DNA of 64,000 bases from Chryseobacterium sp. YIM B08800 (GCF_026163565.1 NZ_JAPDKN010000016.1:62001-126000); one strand, 5' to 3'; shown: positions 51,062 to 60,199, counted from the stretch's first letter. The notes: a model not told the origin generated them from the sequence alone. Numbers and translations: made by a program.

Positions 51062-51664
51062 ATGGTTTACAAAATCCGTGTAATATTAGATACGAAAGAA
51101 GACATTTTCCGCGATGTAGAAATCAAAGGAAAACAAACACTCTGGAACTTACATTTGGGAATTAAAAGTGCATTCAATCTTAGTGGAGATGAGCTGTCTA
51201 CTTTTAATCTTCTCGAAGAAGATGGTACTGTTGTAAAAAGCGTTCCACTTGAAGATATGAGTGATGATGGTGATGGCGAGATTATGTCAGATGTGTACAT
51301 CGATGAAGCATTTGAGTCAGCAGGAGACAAAGCACAGTTCCAATATGGGTTGCTTGATCTTTGGGAATTTTTCTGCGAGCTTATAGAAGTGGTTGAAGAA
51401 ACAAAAGGTGTGAATTATCCGCTTACTGCATACAGATTCGGAAATGCTCCTTTAAAAGCTCCAAGCAAAAGTGGAAGTGCTGCAGGATCAAAAAACAAAA
51501 AATCTGCAATGCCTTTAATGGATGACGATTTCAATTTTGATGATGATTTCGGAGGTGGAAGCAATAACTTTGCAGATGAAGATGACGATAGCTTTGATGA
51601 CGATGAAGAAGATGACTACAATGATGATGTTTTCGATGATGAAGACGACGACAACGAAAGATAG
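51062..51664 (+). CDS. pRiA4b ORF-3-like protein with acidic tail
   Basis: A 200-residue protein. Residues 1-130 match the plasmid pRiA4b ORF-3-like/IS1096 passenger family: VYKIRVILDTKEDIFRDVEIKGKQTLWNLHLGIKSAFNLSGDEL and GDKAQFQYGLLDLWEFFCELIEV with its conserved YDFGDxW-type region altered to FQYGLLDLWEF. The last 55 residues are an Asp/Glu-rich low-complexity tail, as in many flavobacterial homologues. The molecular role is unknown. Despite the family name no transposon ends or transposase are near; it is probably a chromosomal housekeeping gene. Confidence 0.85.
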   Translation: MVYKIRVILDTKEDIFRDVEIKGKQTLWNLHLGIKSAFNLSGDELSTFNLLEEDGTVVKSVPLEDMSDDGDGEIMSDVYIDEAFESAGDKAQFQYGLLDLWEFFCELIEVVEETKGVNYPLTAYRFGNAPLKAPSKSGSAAGSKNKKSAMPLMDDDFNFDDDFGGGSNNFADEDDDSFDDDEEDDYNDDVFDDEDDDNER

Positions 51665-51678
51665 AAACTAAAATATAG

Positions 51679-51704
51679 CCCTGAAGTAAAATTCAGGGTT
51701 TTTT
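51679..51704 (+). terminator. Rho-independent terminator
   Basis: CCCTGAA/TTCAGGG stem with a 6-base loop followed by T6, 15 bp after the stop of the pRiA4b-like gene. Confidence 0.9.
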
Positions 51705-51942
51705 GTTTCAAATAAATTTTAATACTCAATTTCTTATTTTTGCAAAAATTTAAAGCTCGTTTAAATGAATTTATCCCTCAGATTTTTACTGATTAAAAAA
51801 AATATCTATCTGTTTTTTTATCTGCTAAATCTGCACAATCAGCGAGAATTTTATAAAAGTTGATTGAAAATTATTAAATAATAAACTTAAACGGGTTTGT
51901 AAAACTACTTTTAGGAACAGAATATGTTTCTTTTTATTTTAA

Positions 51943-53223
51943 ATGAAAATGAATATGGATTTACCTCAGGAATGGAAACACACCACCAATATATATGAAG
52001 TTAACGTAAGACAATACACTAAAGAAGGCACTTTCAGAGCGTTTGAAAAAGAAATGCCACGCCTGAAAAATATGGGCGTTAAAACCTTATGGTTCATGCC
52101 GATTACTCCGATTGCTCAAAAAAATAAGAAAGGAAGTTTAGGAAGTCCTTATGCAGCGTCAGATTACACTTCAATTAATCCTGAGTTTGGAACGATGGAT
52201 GATTTCAAACATTTAATTAATGAAGCGCATCGTTTAGGTTTTAAAGTAATTATCGACTGGGTTGCTAATCACACAGGTTGGGACCATGTTTGGACGAAAA
52301 CAAATCCCGAATTTTACCTGAAAGAGAATGGAGATTTTAAAATGGCTTCCGGAATGGATGATATTATCGAGCTTGATTATGAAAATCAAGAAATGAGGAA
52401 AGCGATGATTGATGCGATGAAATTCTGGATTGAAGAAGCAGATATTGATGGTTTTAGATGCGATTTGGCTTCTTGGGTAACTGTTGATTTTTGGAAAGAA
52501 GCAAGACCAGAAGTCGAAAAAATAAAACCTCTTTTCTGGATTGGTGAGTTTGATGAATTGGAAAGTCCGGAATACGGAAAAGTTTTTGATGCAAGCTATT
52601 CTTGGAAATGGATGCACAAATCTGCCGAATTCTATAAAGACAATCAACCGATTCATGAACTTGTAGATTTGCTTAGGAAATATTCTCAAATCGGAGATTC
52701 TTCAATGAGAGCTTGGTTTACAACCAATCATGACGAAAATTCATGGAACGGAACAGAATACGAAAAGTACGACGATATTACCAAACCAATGGCAATATTT
52801 TCAGCAACCTGGAACGGAATTCCGTTATTATATTCGGGCCAGGAACTTCCGAATCTGAAAAGATTAGAATTTTTTGAAAAAGACCCAATTGAGTGGACGA
52901 ATCATTGCGAAATGGCTGATTTTTATAAAACTTTATTGAATCTGAAATCTTCAAACCCAGCTTTACGAGGTGGTGATTCAAATGTTGTGACCTATCTTTT
53001 AAATACTTCTGCGAATGATAAAATTTTTGCTTACATCAGAAAAAATAAGTGGAATGAAGTTTTAGTGGTGCTCAATTTTTCAAAAGAAAATGTAGAATTT
53101 ACCATTGAAGATGAAAATGTTGCCGGAGCTTTTAAAAATATTTTTGATGGAACGAAAAGAGATTTCAACAACGGTAAAAACTTTAGTTTTAAGGTTTCTG
53201 ATTACGCTGTTTTTGAAAAATAA
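51943..53223 (+). CDS. GH13 alpha-amylase family enzyme
   Basis: A 426-residue GH13 hydrolase without signal peptide, so probably cytosolic. The four family regions are present: VIIDWVANHTGWDH (I), DGFRCDLASWVTVDFW with the nucleophile Asp (II), LFWIGEFDE with the acid/base Glu (III) and FTTNHDENSW (IV). A short C-terminal beta domain follows. It lies after a 278-bp gap and stands alone. The substrate is probably a malto-oligosaccharide or a related alpha-glucan; the exact activity cannot be told from the sequence. Confidence 0.9.
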   Translation: MKMNMDLPQEWKHTTNIYEVNVRQYTKEGTFRAFEKEMPRLKNMGVKTLWFMPITPIAQKNKKGSLGSPYAASDYTSINPEFGTMDDFKHLINEAHRLGFKVIIDWVANHTGWDHVWTKTNPEFYLKENGDFKMASGMDDIIELDYENQEMRKAMIDAMKFWIEEADIDGFRCDLASWVTVDFWKEARPEVEKIKPLFWIGEFDELESPEYGKVFDASYSWKWMHKSAEFYKDNQPIHELVDLLRKYSQIGDSSMRAWFTTNHDENSWNGTEYEKYDDITKPMAIFSATWNGIPLLYSGQELPNLKRLEFFEKDPIEWTNHCEMADFYKTLLNLKSSNPALRGGDSNVVTYLLNTSANDKIFAYIRKNKWNEVLVVLNFSKENVEFTIEDENVAGAFKNIFDGTKRDFNNGKNFSFKVSDYAVFEK

Positions 53224-53304
53224 ATTGACATAAAGTTGTGAGCTAAGTTTTTCTTTTAAGATTAAATCAAAATACATAACTTTAAAAATATATTATAATG
53301 GAAG

Positions 53305-53324
53305 CGGGCTTTAGCCCGTTTTTT
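53305..53324 (+). terminator. Hairpin 'cgggctttagcccg' with T-run
   Basis: CGGGC-TTTA-GCCCG followed by T6, a word common in flavobacterial intergenic repeats; the phrase ggctttagcc recurs 20 bp on. It could end the GH13 transcript. Confidence 0.7.
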
Positions 53325-53360
53325 AATGAATTAAAGAAAAGGCTTTAGCCAAAATTTAAT

Positions 53361-53801
53361 ATGAACAAATCTTCACTTATCAATATTGTTAAATTAAAAC
53401 TCTCCGAAAAAATAAACAACTTCGAGAAACTGATTTCTGAAACCCGTGCATCAAGCAACGATACAAAAAGTTCAATGGGAGATAAATATGAAACAGGAAG
53501 AGAAATGCTTCAGCAGGAAATCAATAATCTTCAGGTTCAATTAAATGAAGTTTTGAAGCAACAGGATTTTCTGAAAACGATACTTCCAAAACAGTCGGAA
53601 AAAGCAGAAAAAGGAGCGATTGTAAAAACTGAAAAAGGTTTGTTTTTTATTTCGGTTTCTTTGGGTGAAATTACTTTTGAAAATCAAAAAATTATCTGTA
53701 TTTCTCCAGAATCTCCTTTGGCAAAAGCAATGAATGGAAAACAGGAAAACGATTCTTTCTCGCTTAATAATATCAGCCAAAAAATTATTGAGATTCAGTA
53801 G
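53361..53801 (+). CDS. GreA/GreB-like C-terminal domain protein
   Basis: A 146-residue cytosolic protein. The N-terminal half is a coiled coil (KLKLSEKINNFEKLISETRASSND ... QQEINNLQVQLNEVLKQQDF) and the C-terminal half resembles the GreA/B FKBP-like domain: GAIVKTEKGLFFISVSLGEITFENQKIICISPESPLAKAMNGKQENDSF, with SPLAKAMNGKQ like SPLGKALLGK of Gre factors. Gre proteins rescue stalled RNA polymerase; without the N-terminal acidic finger residues clearly seen, this protein may only bind polymerase. Function inferred. Confidence 0.7.
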   Translation: MNKSSLINIVKLKLSEKINNFEKLISETRASSNDTKSSMGDKYETGREMLQQEINNLQVQLNEVLKQQDFLKTILPKQSEKAEKGAIVKTEKGLFFISVSLGEITFENQKIICISPESPLAKAMNGKQENDSFSLNNISQKIIEIQ

Positions 53802-53919
53802 TTTTAAGTTTGAAAACATCATTGATTCAAAAAGAAGCATTTATGAGTTTATTAACTTTTAAAAAACTCTCTTTGCATAATTTTTGTTGATTTAATATCA
53901 TAATTAAATATCATTTATT

Positions 53920-54669
53920 ATGAAAATTTTAAATAATAAAGTAGCATTAGTTATTGGCGCAGGTTCAGGAATTGGACTTGCTATCGCAAAATTATACGCT
54001 AAAGAAGGAGCAAAAGTTATTGTTTCAGACATTAATGAAGAGCATGGAAAATCTGCAGTTGAACAGATAAAGTCAGAAGGCGGTGAAGCAAGTTTTGTAA
54101 AAGCCGATACTTCAAATCCTGAACAGGTTGAAGCTTTGGTAAAAGCAACCGTTGATACTTACGGAAGATTAGATATTGCTTGTAACAATGCCGGAATTGG
54201 TGGTGAAGCAAACCAAACAGGAGATTACAGTCTTGATGGATGGAAAAAAGTAATTGATATTAATCTCGATGGTGTTTTCTACGGTTGTAAATACGAATTG
54301 ACGCAAATGGAGAAAAATGGAGGTGGTGTTATTGTAAACATCGCATCGATTCACGGAACAGTTGCAGCTCCATTATCATCAGCTTATACTTCTACTAAAC
54401 ATGCTGTTGTTGGTTTGACAAAAAATATCGGAGCAGAATATGGTCAGAAAAACATTCGTTGTAATGCAGTTGGACCTGGTTATATTGATACCCCTCTTTT
54501 GAATCAGTTAGACGACGAACATAAAAAAGCATTGATTGCAAAACATCCGATGGGAAGATTAGGAAAGTCTGAAGAAGTTGCAGAATTGGTTCTTTTCTTA
54601 AGTTCTGATAAATCATCTTTTATGACGGGAGGTTATTATTTGGTTGATGGAGGTTATACGGCAGTTTAA
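53920..54669 (+). CDS. Short-chain dehydrogenase/reductase
   Basis: A 249-residue NAD(P)-dependent SDR of classical length. The cofactor site is VALVIGAGSGIGLAIAKLYAKEG with Asp at IVSDIN, suggesting NAD preference. Conserved NNAGIGG and the catalytic Ser-Tyr-Lys are visible: VNIASIHGTVAAPLSSAYTSTKHAVVGLTK (Tyr about residue 154). The C-terminus has LFLSSDKSSFMTGGYYLVDGG. Substrate unknown. Stand-alone gene ended by a terminator. Confidence 0.94.
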   Translation: MKILNNKVALVIGAGSGIGLAIAKLYAKEGAKVIVSDINEEHGKSAVEQIKSEGGEASFVKADTSNPEQVEALVKATVDTYGRLDIACNNAGIGGEANQTGDYSLDGWKKVIDINLDGVFYGCKYELTQMEKNGGGVIVNIASIHGTVAAPLSSAYTSTKHAVVGLTKNIGAEYGQKNIRCNAVGPGYIDTPLLNQLDDEHKKALIAKHPMGRLGKSEEVAELVLFLSSDKSSFMTGGYYLVDGGYTAV

Positions 54670-54692
54670 TTTCATTAAAAATAAATTTATAG

Positions 54693-54723
54693 AAGCGTTC
54701 ATTTTTTGTGAATGCTTTTTTTG
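54693..54723 (+). terminator. Rho-independent terminator after SDR gene
   Basis: AAGCGTTCA/TGAATGCTT hairpin with one G-T pair, then a T-run. Confidence 0.85.
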
Positions 54724-54794
54724 ATAGAAAATTGAAATTGTATTGATATGGATAACTTTAGTTTTGAAATGAAGATTTTAAACTTTGTTTTTTC

Positions 54795-54802
54795 TAAATT
54801 TG
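54795..54802 (+). promoter_or_regulatory. Promoter -7 box for thyA
   Basis: TAAATTTG, full TAnnTTTG match, 17 bp ahead of the ATG at 54820. No -33 element at normal spacing. Confidence 0.45.
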
Positions 54803-54819
54803 AGGGATAATTTTTCGCA

Positions 54820-55614
54820 ATGCAAAACTACCTCGATTTACTTCAGCATATTTTAGATAACGGAACCGATAAAACTGACAGAACAGGAACAGGAACACGC
54901 AGTGTTTTTGGATACCAGTTACGTTACGATTTATCAAAAGGATTTCCTTTGGTTACGACTAAAAAAGTTCATTTAAAATCAATTATTTACGAATTGCTTT
55001 GGTTCATTAAAGGAGACACCAATATTAAATATCTTACTGACAACGGCGTTTCTATTTGGAACGAATGGGCCGATAAAAACGGAGACTTAGGACCTGTTTA
55101 CGGTGCACAATGGAGAAGCTGGAGCGGTGCCGACGGAAAAGTTGTTGACCAATTTTCTGAAGTCATCGAGCAAATCAAAAAAAATCCTGATTCCAGAAGA
55201 TTAATTGTCTCTGCATGGAACGCTGCCGAAATTCCAAATATGGCTTTGGCGCCTTGTCACGCTTTATTTCAGTTTTATGTAGCTGACGGAAAATTGTCGC
55301 TTCAATTATACCAGAGAAGTGCAGATGTTTTCTTGGGAGTTCCTTTCAATATCGCAAGTTATGCGCTTTTATTGATGATGGTTGCTCAGGTTACGGGATT
55401 AGAAGTTGGTGATTATGTGCATACTTTTGGGGATGTTCATATTTACAATAATCATTTTGAACAGGTTAATAAACAGCTTTCAAGAGAGACAAGACCTTTG
55501 CCAACTATGAAACTCAATCCTGAAATTAAAGATATTTTCGATTTTAATTTTGAAGATTTTACTTTAGAAAATTATGATCCACATCCGGGAATTAAAGCTC
55601 CTGTTGCGATATAA
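54820..55614 (+). CDS. thyA: Thymidylate synthase
   Basis: A 264-residue ThyA, the standard bacterial length, which methylates dUMP with 5,10-methylenetetrahydrofolate. Conserved blocks: [63 protein letters not shown] with the nucleophile Cys (about residue 146), and [23 protein letters not shown]. The C-terminus APVAI is intact. A dihydrofolate reductase gene often follows thyA, but here a toxin-antitoxin pair comes next after a terminator. Confidence 0.97.
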   Translation: MQNYLDLLQHILDNGTDKTDRTGTGTRSVFGYQLRYDLSKGFPLVTTKKVHLKSIIYELLWFIKGDTNIKYLTDNGVSIWNEWADKNGDLGPVYGAQWRSWSGADGKVVDQFSEVIEQIKKNPDSRRLIVSAWNAAEIPNMALAPCHALFQFYVADGKLSLQLYQRSADVFLGVPFNIASYALLLMMVAQVTGLEVGDYVHTFGDVHIYNNHFEQVNKQLSRETRPLPTMKLNPEIKDIFDFNFEDFTLENYDPHPGIKAPVAI

Positions 55615-55617
55615 TCT

Positions 55618-55653
55618 ACTTTGGCAAAGTTTAAAATCTTTGCCAAAGTTTTT
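55618..55653 (+). terminator. Rho-independent terminator after thyA
   Basis: Perfect 12-bp stem ACTTTGGCAAAG/CTTTGCCAAAGT followed by TTTTTA, starting 3 bp after the stop codon. Confidence 0.9.
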
Positions 55654-55666
55654 ATTTAAAAATTTT

Positions 55667-55674
55667 TAACTTTG
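55667..55674 (+). promoter_or_regulatory. Promoter -7 box for toxin-antitoxin pair
   Basis: TAACTTTG, full TAnnTTTG match, 17 bp ahead of the antitoxin ATG. TTTG at 55639-55642 lies 24 bp upstream. Confidence 0.5.
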
Positions 55675-55691
55675 ATTAAAATCCTGAAATT

Positions 55692-55934
55692 ATGGAAATT
55701 AAAATCAGTTTAGACGAATATGCAGATGTTCCTTTCATTAAAAAACTTTTGTCTCAGATAAAAGGAATTAATCATATTGAGATTTCTGAAAACGATAAAA
55801 CTTATTCGTGGGAAGAGATTGAGAATTCTGAAAATTTTGGAAAGGTTATGGAACAAAGTGAAAATGATTACAGAAATGGAAATCATCAAGAATTAACAGA
55901 TGATTTGTTAGACGATATTTTTGATAGAAAATGA
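55692..55934 (+). CDS. Antitoxin of ParE-type pair
   Basis: An 80-residue acidic protein: EIKISLDEYADVPFIKKLLSQIKGINHIEISEND then a helical tail ending in ELTDDLLDDIFDRK. It overlaps the toxin gene by 4 bp (ATGA), the classical arrangement. It has no recognisable DNA-binding domain of RHH or AbrB type, but antitoxins of this size and charge are common in flavobacteria. The paralogue at 56299-56517 shares the first half. It should bind and block the toxin, and may autoregulate. Confidence 0.78.
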   Translation: MEIKISLDEYADVPFIKKLLSQIKGINHIEISENDKTYSWEEIENSENFGKVMEQSENDYRNGNHQELTDDLLDDIFDRK

Positions 55935-56239
55935 AAGTTGAAGTTTCAAGAACTGCGCAAATTTCTTTGGAAGAAATAATAGATTTTCTAAAGATAAATT
56001 GGACAAAAAAAGAAATTAATACTTTGAAAGTTTATATTAAAAATTTCAGACAAGTTATAAAAGATGGAATAATACAATATCAATCTTTAGAAAATTACAC
56101 AAATATTAGATTTACTCTCATAGGAAAAAAGCAAGTGAAACTTTTTTATGAAATTAAAAAAGACTTAGTTATCATAAAACTTTTTTGGCATTGTAAACAA
56201 AATCCTAATAAATTGATGACAATTTTAAATCAAAAATAA
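55931..56239 (+). CDS. RelE/ParE family toxin
   Basis: A 102-residue protein of ParE/RelE fold: MKVEVSRTAQISLEEIIDFLKINWTKKEINTLKVYIKNFRQ at the start, then NIRFTLIGKKQVKLFYEIKKDLVIIKLFWHCKQNPNKL at the end, the latter being the typical final strands with the ...IxxFWHxxQNP signature of flavobacterial ParE-like toxins. Members act on gyrase (ParE) or ribosome-bound mRNA (RelE); the residues that would decide are not clear. It overlaps the antitoxin gene and ends at a terminator. Confidence 0.85.
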   Translation: MKVEVSRTAQISLEEIIDFLKINWTKKEINTLKVYIKNFRQVIKDGIIQYQSLENYTNIRFTLIGKKQVKLFYEIKKDLVIIKLFWHCKQNPNKLMTILNQK

Positions 56240-56240
56240 G

Positions 56241-56264
56241 GTGAAGTTAAGCTTCACTTTTTTT
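56241..56264 (+). terminator. Terminator after toxin gene
   Basis: GTGAAG-TTAAG-CTTCAC hairpin followed by T7, two bases after the stop codon. Confidence 0.88.
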
Positions 56265-56298
56265 GTAACTTTCACGCCAAAATATCTACTTATCACTT

Positions 56299-56517
56299 AT
56301 GAAATCACTGAAAATTAGCATTGAAGAAAATACGGATGTTGAAAAATTAAAAGAACTTTTACTTCAGGTGAAAGGAATTAATGATATTGAAATTATCGAC
56401 GACGAAAATCCTGAAAGTGAACTGAAAAAAGCGTTTGCAAAAACTAAAGAACAGTTGAAGAAAGGTGATTACGAAACATTGGTCAACGATATTTTTGATA
56501 TTCTGATTAAAAAATAA
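56299..56517 (+). CDS. Orphan antitoxin-like protein
   Basis: A 72-residue acidic protein whose first half, LKISIEENTDVEKLKELLLQVKGINDIEI, closely follows the antitoxin upstream (KISLDEYADVPFIKKLLSQIKGINHIEI), and whose tail YETLVNDIFDILIKK also recalls it. No toxin gene follows; the M1 aminopeptidase gene begins 28 bp later. It is probably a relic of a duplicated pair or an antidote to toxins encoded elsewhere. The similarity is seen; the role is inference. Confidence 0.75.
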   Translation: MKSLKISIEENTDVEKLKELLLQVKGINDIEIIDDENPESELKKAFAKTKEQLKKGDYETLVNDIFDILIKK

Positions 56518-56545
56518 TTCAAAAAAAATAATAATATAGAAAAGG

Positions 56546-59056
56546 ATGAGAAAAGCCATTTTATCTATCGCAATACTTGGAGTTTTATTCTCCGCAAATG
56601 TATCTGCACAAACAGAAACTTCGGGAAGAGAAAAAGTCTACAGAGCAACACATACAAAAGTTACAGAGCTTAAACATACCAAACTTAAAGTTAATTTTGA
56701 TTATCAAAAAGAGCAGATGAATGGTGAAGAATGGTTAACGGCTTCTCCGTATTTTTATCCTTCTAATGAATTGACGCTTGATGCAAAAGGAATGTTGATT
56801 CATGAAGTGGCTTTAGATAATAACGGCAAAAAATCTCCTTTAAAATATGATTATAAAAATGATGTTTTAAAGATAAATTTAGATAAAACGTATACAAGAA
56901 ATCAGGATTATACGGTTTACATCAAGTACACTTCCCGTCCGAATGAAGTGAAACAAGAGGGAAGTGCAGCAATCAACGATGCAAAAGGTCTTTATTTCAT
57001 CAATGCTCAAGGAAAAGAAGCTGATAAACCAACGCAAATCTGGACTCAGGGCGAAACTGAATCTTCTTCAGCGTGGTTTCCAACAATCGATAAACCGAAT
57101 CAGAAGACCACTCAGGAAATCTACATGACTGTTCCTGATAAATACGTTACCCTTTCTAACGGGATTTTAAAAGAATCAAAAAAAGAATCCAACGATTTAA
57201 GAACCGACCATTGGGTGATGGATAAAAGACATTCTACCTACCTTTTCTTTATGGGAGTTGGTGATTATGCCGTTGTAAAAGACAAATGGAAAAATATTCC
57301 TGTAGATTATTATATCGAAAAAGCATACGAACCGTATGCAAAGCAGATTTACGGAAACACTCCGGAAATGATCGATTTTTTCTCTAAAAAATTAGGTTAC
57401 GATTATCCTTGGGCAAAATATGCTCAAATTTCTGGTAGAGATTACGTTTCCGGAGCGATGGAAAATACCACAGCAACGCTTCACGGAAGTGATATTCTTC
57501 AAAAACCGGGACAATTAATTGATGAGAACAAATGGGAAGATACCATCGCTCATGAATTATTTCACCATTGGTTTGGAGATTTAGTTACTGCAGAAAGCTG
57601 GAGTAATCTTACGGTAAATGAATCTTTTGCTAACTATTCAGAATATCTTTGGAACGAATATAAATACGGAAAAGACCAGGCAGATTATCATCAGATGGAA
57701 GATGTGAATCATTACATTCACAATCCTTCAGATTTCAAAAAAGATTTGGTAAGATTTGATTACGGTTCTCGTGAAGATGTTTTTGACTTGGTAACGTATC
57801 AAAAAGGAGGCGGAATTCTTCATATGTTGAGAAATTATTTGGGTGATGATGCATTCTTCGCAGGAGTTACAGATTATCTTAAAACCAACGAATATAAAAA
57901 TGCCGAAGCACATCAGTTGAGATTATCTTTTGAAAAAGTTTCTGGTAAAGATTTAAATTGGTTCTTTAATCAGTGGTATTTTGGAAGCGGAAACCCAAAA
58001 TTAAATTATACTTACACTTTCGAGCCTGTAAAAAAACAGGTTACGGTTACATTGAATCAATCTCAGGATCTACCTTTTGAATTTCCTTTGGCTATTGATG
58101 TTTATGATAACGGCAAACCAAAAAGATATAATGTTTGGGCGAATGCGACTGCAAAAAATACTTTTACTTTCGATTCGTCTAAAAATCCGGATTTAATTAA
58201 TATCAATGCGGACGGAGTTTTGTTAGCTGATGTTACTGAATCTAAAACTCCGGAGCAGAATTTCCTGCAGTTTACCAATTCTAAAGAGTTTAAAAGCAAA
58301 TACATCGCTTTGAACGCCATAAAAGATCAGGTGGGTAAAAATCCGGCAGCTACAAAATTATTGGCAGCAGCTATAAAAGATCCTTTCTTCAGAATCAGAA
58401 TGAAAGCTTTGGAACTGATGGATCTAAGCAATTCTGAGCAGATGAAAGCTTTGGGAAGCGATGTTGAAAAGCTGGCTTCAAATGATCCTAAAACTTTGGT
58501 TCAGGGTGTTGCAATTGCGGCTTTAGCAAAAACGAAAGACAAAAAATATACTCCGATTTTTGAAAAAGGCGTAAATGCGGTTTCCAATTCTGTAAAAGTA
58601 AACTCTTTGGCAGCAATTATCGCAGTAGATCCTTCAAAAGTAAATGGTTTAGCTGATAAAATTGAACTGGATGGTGCTTCTGAAGAAATGCTTACTCAGT
58701 TATTGCCTGTTGTGGTTAAAAATAAAGTGACTTCTCAGATGGCAAATATTGCTTCGATTGCAGCATTTTATCCTTTTGTGAAATTCCAGAATCCTGAATT
58801 GGGAAAAGTGGCTGAAGAAGGCTATAACTGGATCATGTCTTCGGATAATTTAAAAGCTACAGAAAGTATTACAAAAATTTTAGATCAGGCTAAAGGACAA
58901 ATGGGAGATAATCCGCAAGTAAAAATGATGATTACTCAAATGTTAAAAGATGGTCTGAATAAGAAAATGGAACTTCTTAAGCAAAATCCTCAAAAAGCAT
59001 CAAGCATCAATCCGCAAATTGATGCAATCAATAAAGCAATTGAAAATTTTAAATAA
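56546..59056 (+). CDS. M1 family aminopeptidase
   Basis: An 836-residue exported zinc aminopeptidase; signal peptide MRKAILSIAILGVLFSANVSAQ. The substrate loop is SGAMENTTATLHGSD (GAMEN, about residues 305-319) and the zinc site HELFHHWFGDLVTAESWSNLTVNESFANYSE (about 340-371; HEXXH-18-E). Upstream EGxxSxWFP-like TESSSAWFPTID precedes the domain. A C-terminal HEAT-like region of about 250 residues follows. It should remove N-terminal residues from peptides in the periplasm, supplying amino acids. Monocistronic; terminator after it. Confidence 0.95.
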   Translation: MRKAILSIAILGVLFSANVSAQTETSGREKVYRATHTKVTELKHTKLKVNFDYQKEQMNGEEWLTASPYFYPSNELTLDAKGMLIHEVALDNNGKKSPLKYDYKNDVLKINLDKTYTRNQDYTVYIKYTSRPNEVKQEGSAAINDAKGLYFINAQGKEADKPTQIWTQGETESSSAWFPTIDKPNQKTTQEIYMTVPDKYVTLSNGILKESKKESNDLRTDHWVMDKRHSTYLFFMGVGDYAVVKDKWKNIPVDYYIEKAYEPYAKQIYGNTPEMIDFFSKKLGYDYPWAKYAQISGRDYVSGAMENTTATLHGSDILQKPGQLIDENKWEDTIAHELFHHWFGDLVTAESWSNLTVNESFANYSEYLWNEYKYGKDQADYHQMEDVNHYIHNPSDFKKDLVRFDYGSREDVFDLVTYQKGGGILHMLRNYLGDDAFFAGVTDYLKTNEYKNAEAHQLRLSFEKVSGKDLNWFFNQWYFGSGNPKLNYTYTFEPVKKQVTVTLNQSQDLPFEFPLAIDVYDNGKPKRYNVWANATAKNTFTFDSSKNPDLININADGVLLADVTESKTPEQNFLQFTNSKEFKSKYIALNAIKDQVGKNPAATKLLAAAIKDPFFRIRMKALELMDLSNSEQMKALGSDVEKLASNDPKTLVQGVAIAALAKTKDKKYTPIFEKGVNAVSNSVKVNSLAAIIAVDPSKVNGLADKIELDGASEEMLTQLLPVVVKNKVTSQMANIASIAAFYPFVKFQNPELGKVAEEGYNWIMSSDNLKATESITKILDQAKGQMGDNPQVKMMITQMLKDGLNKKMELLKQNPQKASSINPQIDAINKAIENFK

Positions 59057-59078
59057 AAATTAATAAGAATTTTACCAA

Positions 59079-59105
59079 AACCACTGCATCAGTAGTGGTT
59101 TTTTT
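59079..59105 (+). terminator. Terminator after aminopeptidase gene
   Basis: AACCACT/AGTGGTT stem with an 8-base loop and a T-run. Confidence 0.85.
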
Positions 59106-59157
59106 ATTTTTCATAAATAATTATATTTGATTATTTGGTAATGTAATATCATATTTA

Positions 59158-59188
59158 TTGTGTTTTTGTAAAATATATTATATATTTG
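59158..59188 (+). promoter_or_regulatory. Promoter of T9SS cargo gene
   Basis: TTG, 20 bp, TATATTTG: a good match to the flavobacterial consensus, 28 bp ahead of the ATG at 59217. Confidence 0.65.
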
Positions 59189-59216
59189 ATGTTGAACTAT
59201 TAATAAAAGATGATTT

Positions 59217-60044
59217 ATGAAAACAAAACTATTCTCTAAAATTTTATCAAAACGCCTATACACTGCAATAGCAGTTCTTGGGATTACGTTTTCGAATGCA
59301 CAGATTACCACGTTTCCGTGGACAGAAACTTTTGAAGATAACTCACCAACAAGAGGTGACTGGACTCAAATTTACGAAGTAAATAATATGTCTTGGACTT
59401 TTGCTTCCACATCTTCAACAGGTAGTGTAAGTACAGCTTACGAAGGAGTAAAGTTTGCAAATTATCCCGGTACATCTCACAACTTTGATAAAACAAAATT
59501 GGTAAGTCCTGTATTAAATTTATCTTCAGTTACTAATCCAACGGTAAGCTTTTATTACATCAATAAGTTGTGGAGTCCCGACCTAAACTGGTTAAGAGTT
59601 TTTTACAGAACTTCTGCTACTGGAACCTGGACCCAGCTTGCTGAGTTCCATTCTAATATTACAACTTGGACTTCTTCCGGAGCTATTGCAATTCCTCCTA
59701 CAACTTATCAGATTGCTATCGAATGCGAAACTGATTATGGATATTCTACATTAGTGGATGCAGTAGTTGTTTCAGGAGCTAGTTTAAGTGTAAAAGATGT
59801 GACGAAATCTGCAAAATCTTCAATCAGCTATTATCCAAATCCTGTCGGAAATACTTTGAACTATAAGAGCAGTGAAAAAGTAAATGATATTACTATTTAT
59901 AACAATGCCGGTCAAAAGATTCAGTATCATAAAACAGATTCAAATCAAGGTAGTTTAGATGTTTCTGCATTGCCAAGTGGAGTGTATATGATTTCTGGTA
60001 AAACAGCATTAGGTACAGAATCATTCAAAATGATTAAAAAGTAA
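59217..60044 (+). CDS. T9SS-exported choice-of-anchor-type protein
   Basis: A 275-residue exported protein; signal peptide about residues 1-30, ending SNAQ. The jelly-roll-like domain starts FPWTETFEDNSPTRGDW and contains KLVSPVLNLSSVTNPTVSFYY and VFYRTSATGTWTQLAEF, like MAM/choice-of-anchor J domains. The last 75 residues form a type IX sorting domain: ISYYPNPVGNTLNYKSSEKV ... SGVYMISGKTALGTESFKMIKK. It is a paralogue in layout of the product at 32722-33528. It is probably a surface adhesin or binding protein; ligand unknown. Confidence 0.87.
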   Translation: MKTKLFSKILSKRLYTAIAVLGITFSNAQITTFPWTETFEDNSPTRGDWTQIYEVNNMSWTFASTSSTGSVSTAYEGVKFANYPGTSHNFDKTKLVSPVLNLSSVTNPTVSFYYINKLWSPDLNWLRVFYRTSATGTWTQLAEFHSNITTWTSSGAIAIPPTTYQIAIECETDYGYSTLVDAVVVSGASLSVKDVTKSAKSSISYYPNPVGNTLNYKSSEKVNDITIYNNAGQKIQYHKTDSNQGSLDVSALPSGVYMISGKTALGTESFKMIKK

Positions 60045-60081
60045 TTTAAATTTTAACCAATTAAATACATGTTATTTTCAG

Positions 60082-60106
60082 AGCACTTCGAAAGAGGTGC
60101 TTTTTT
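60082..60106 (+). terminator. Terminator after T9SS cargo gene
   Basis: AGCACTTC-gaaa-GAGGTGCT stem (one G-T pair; GAAA tetraloop) followed by a T-run. Confidence 0.88.
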
Positions 60107-60113
60107 GTTAATG

Positions 60114-60121
60114 TAATTTTG
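60114..60121 (+). promoter_or_regulatory. Promoter -7 box for HMG-CoA synthase gene
   Basis: TAATTTTG, full TAnnTTTG match, 78 bp ahead of the ATG at 60200. No -33 element at normal spacing. Confidence 0.35.
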
Positions 60122-60199
60122 TGTAATCGGCAAAAAAATAGACGATTCTCCAGTATTTTTTATTACATCTTTCATAAATTCGTTTAAAATTTGACGATT

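Noticed and set aside
51062-51664. Mobile element suggested by the 'IS1096 passenger/pRiA4b' family name
   Set aside because: No transposase, terminal inverted repeats or target duplications near by; this family is common as single chromosomal genes.
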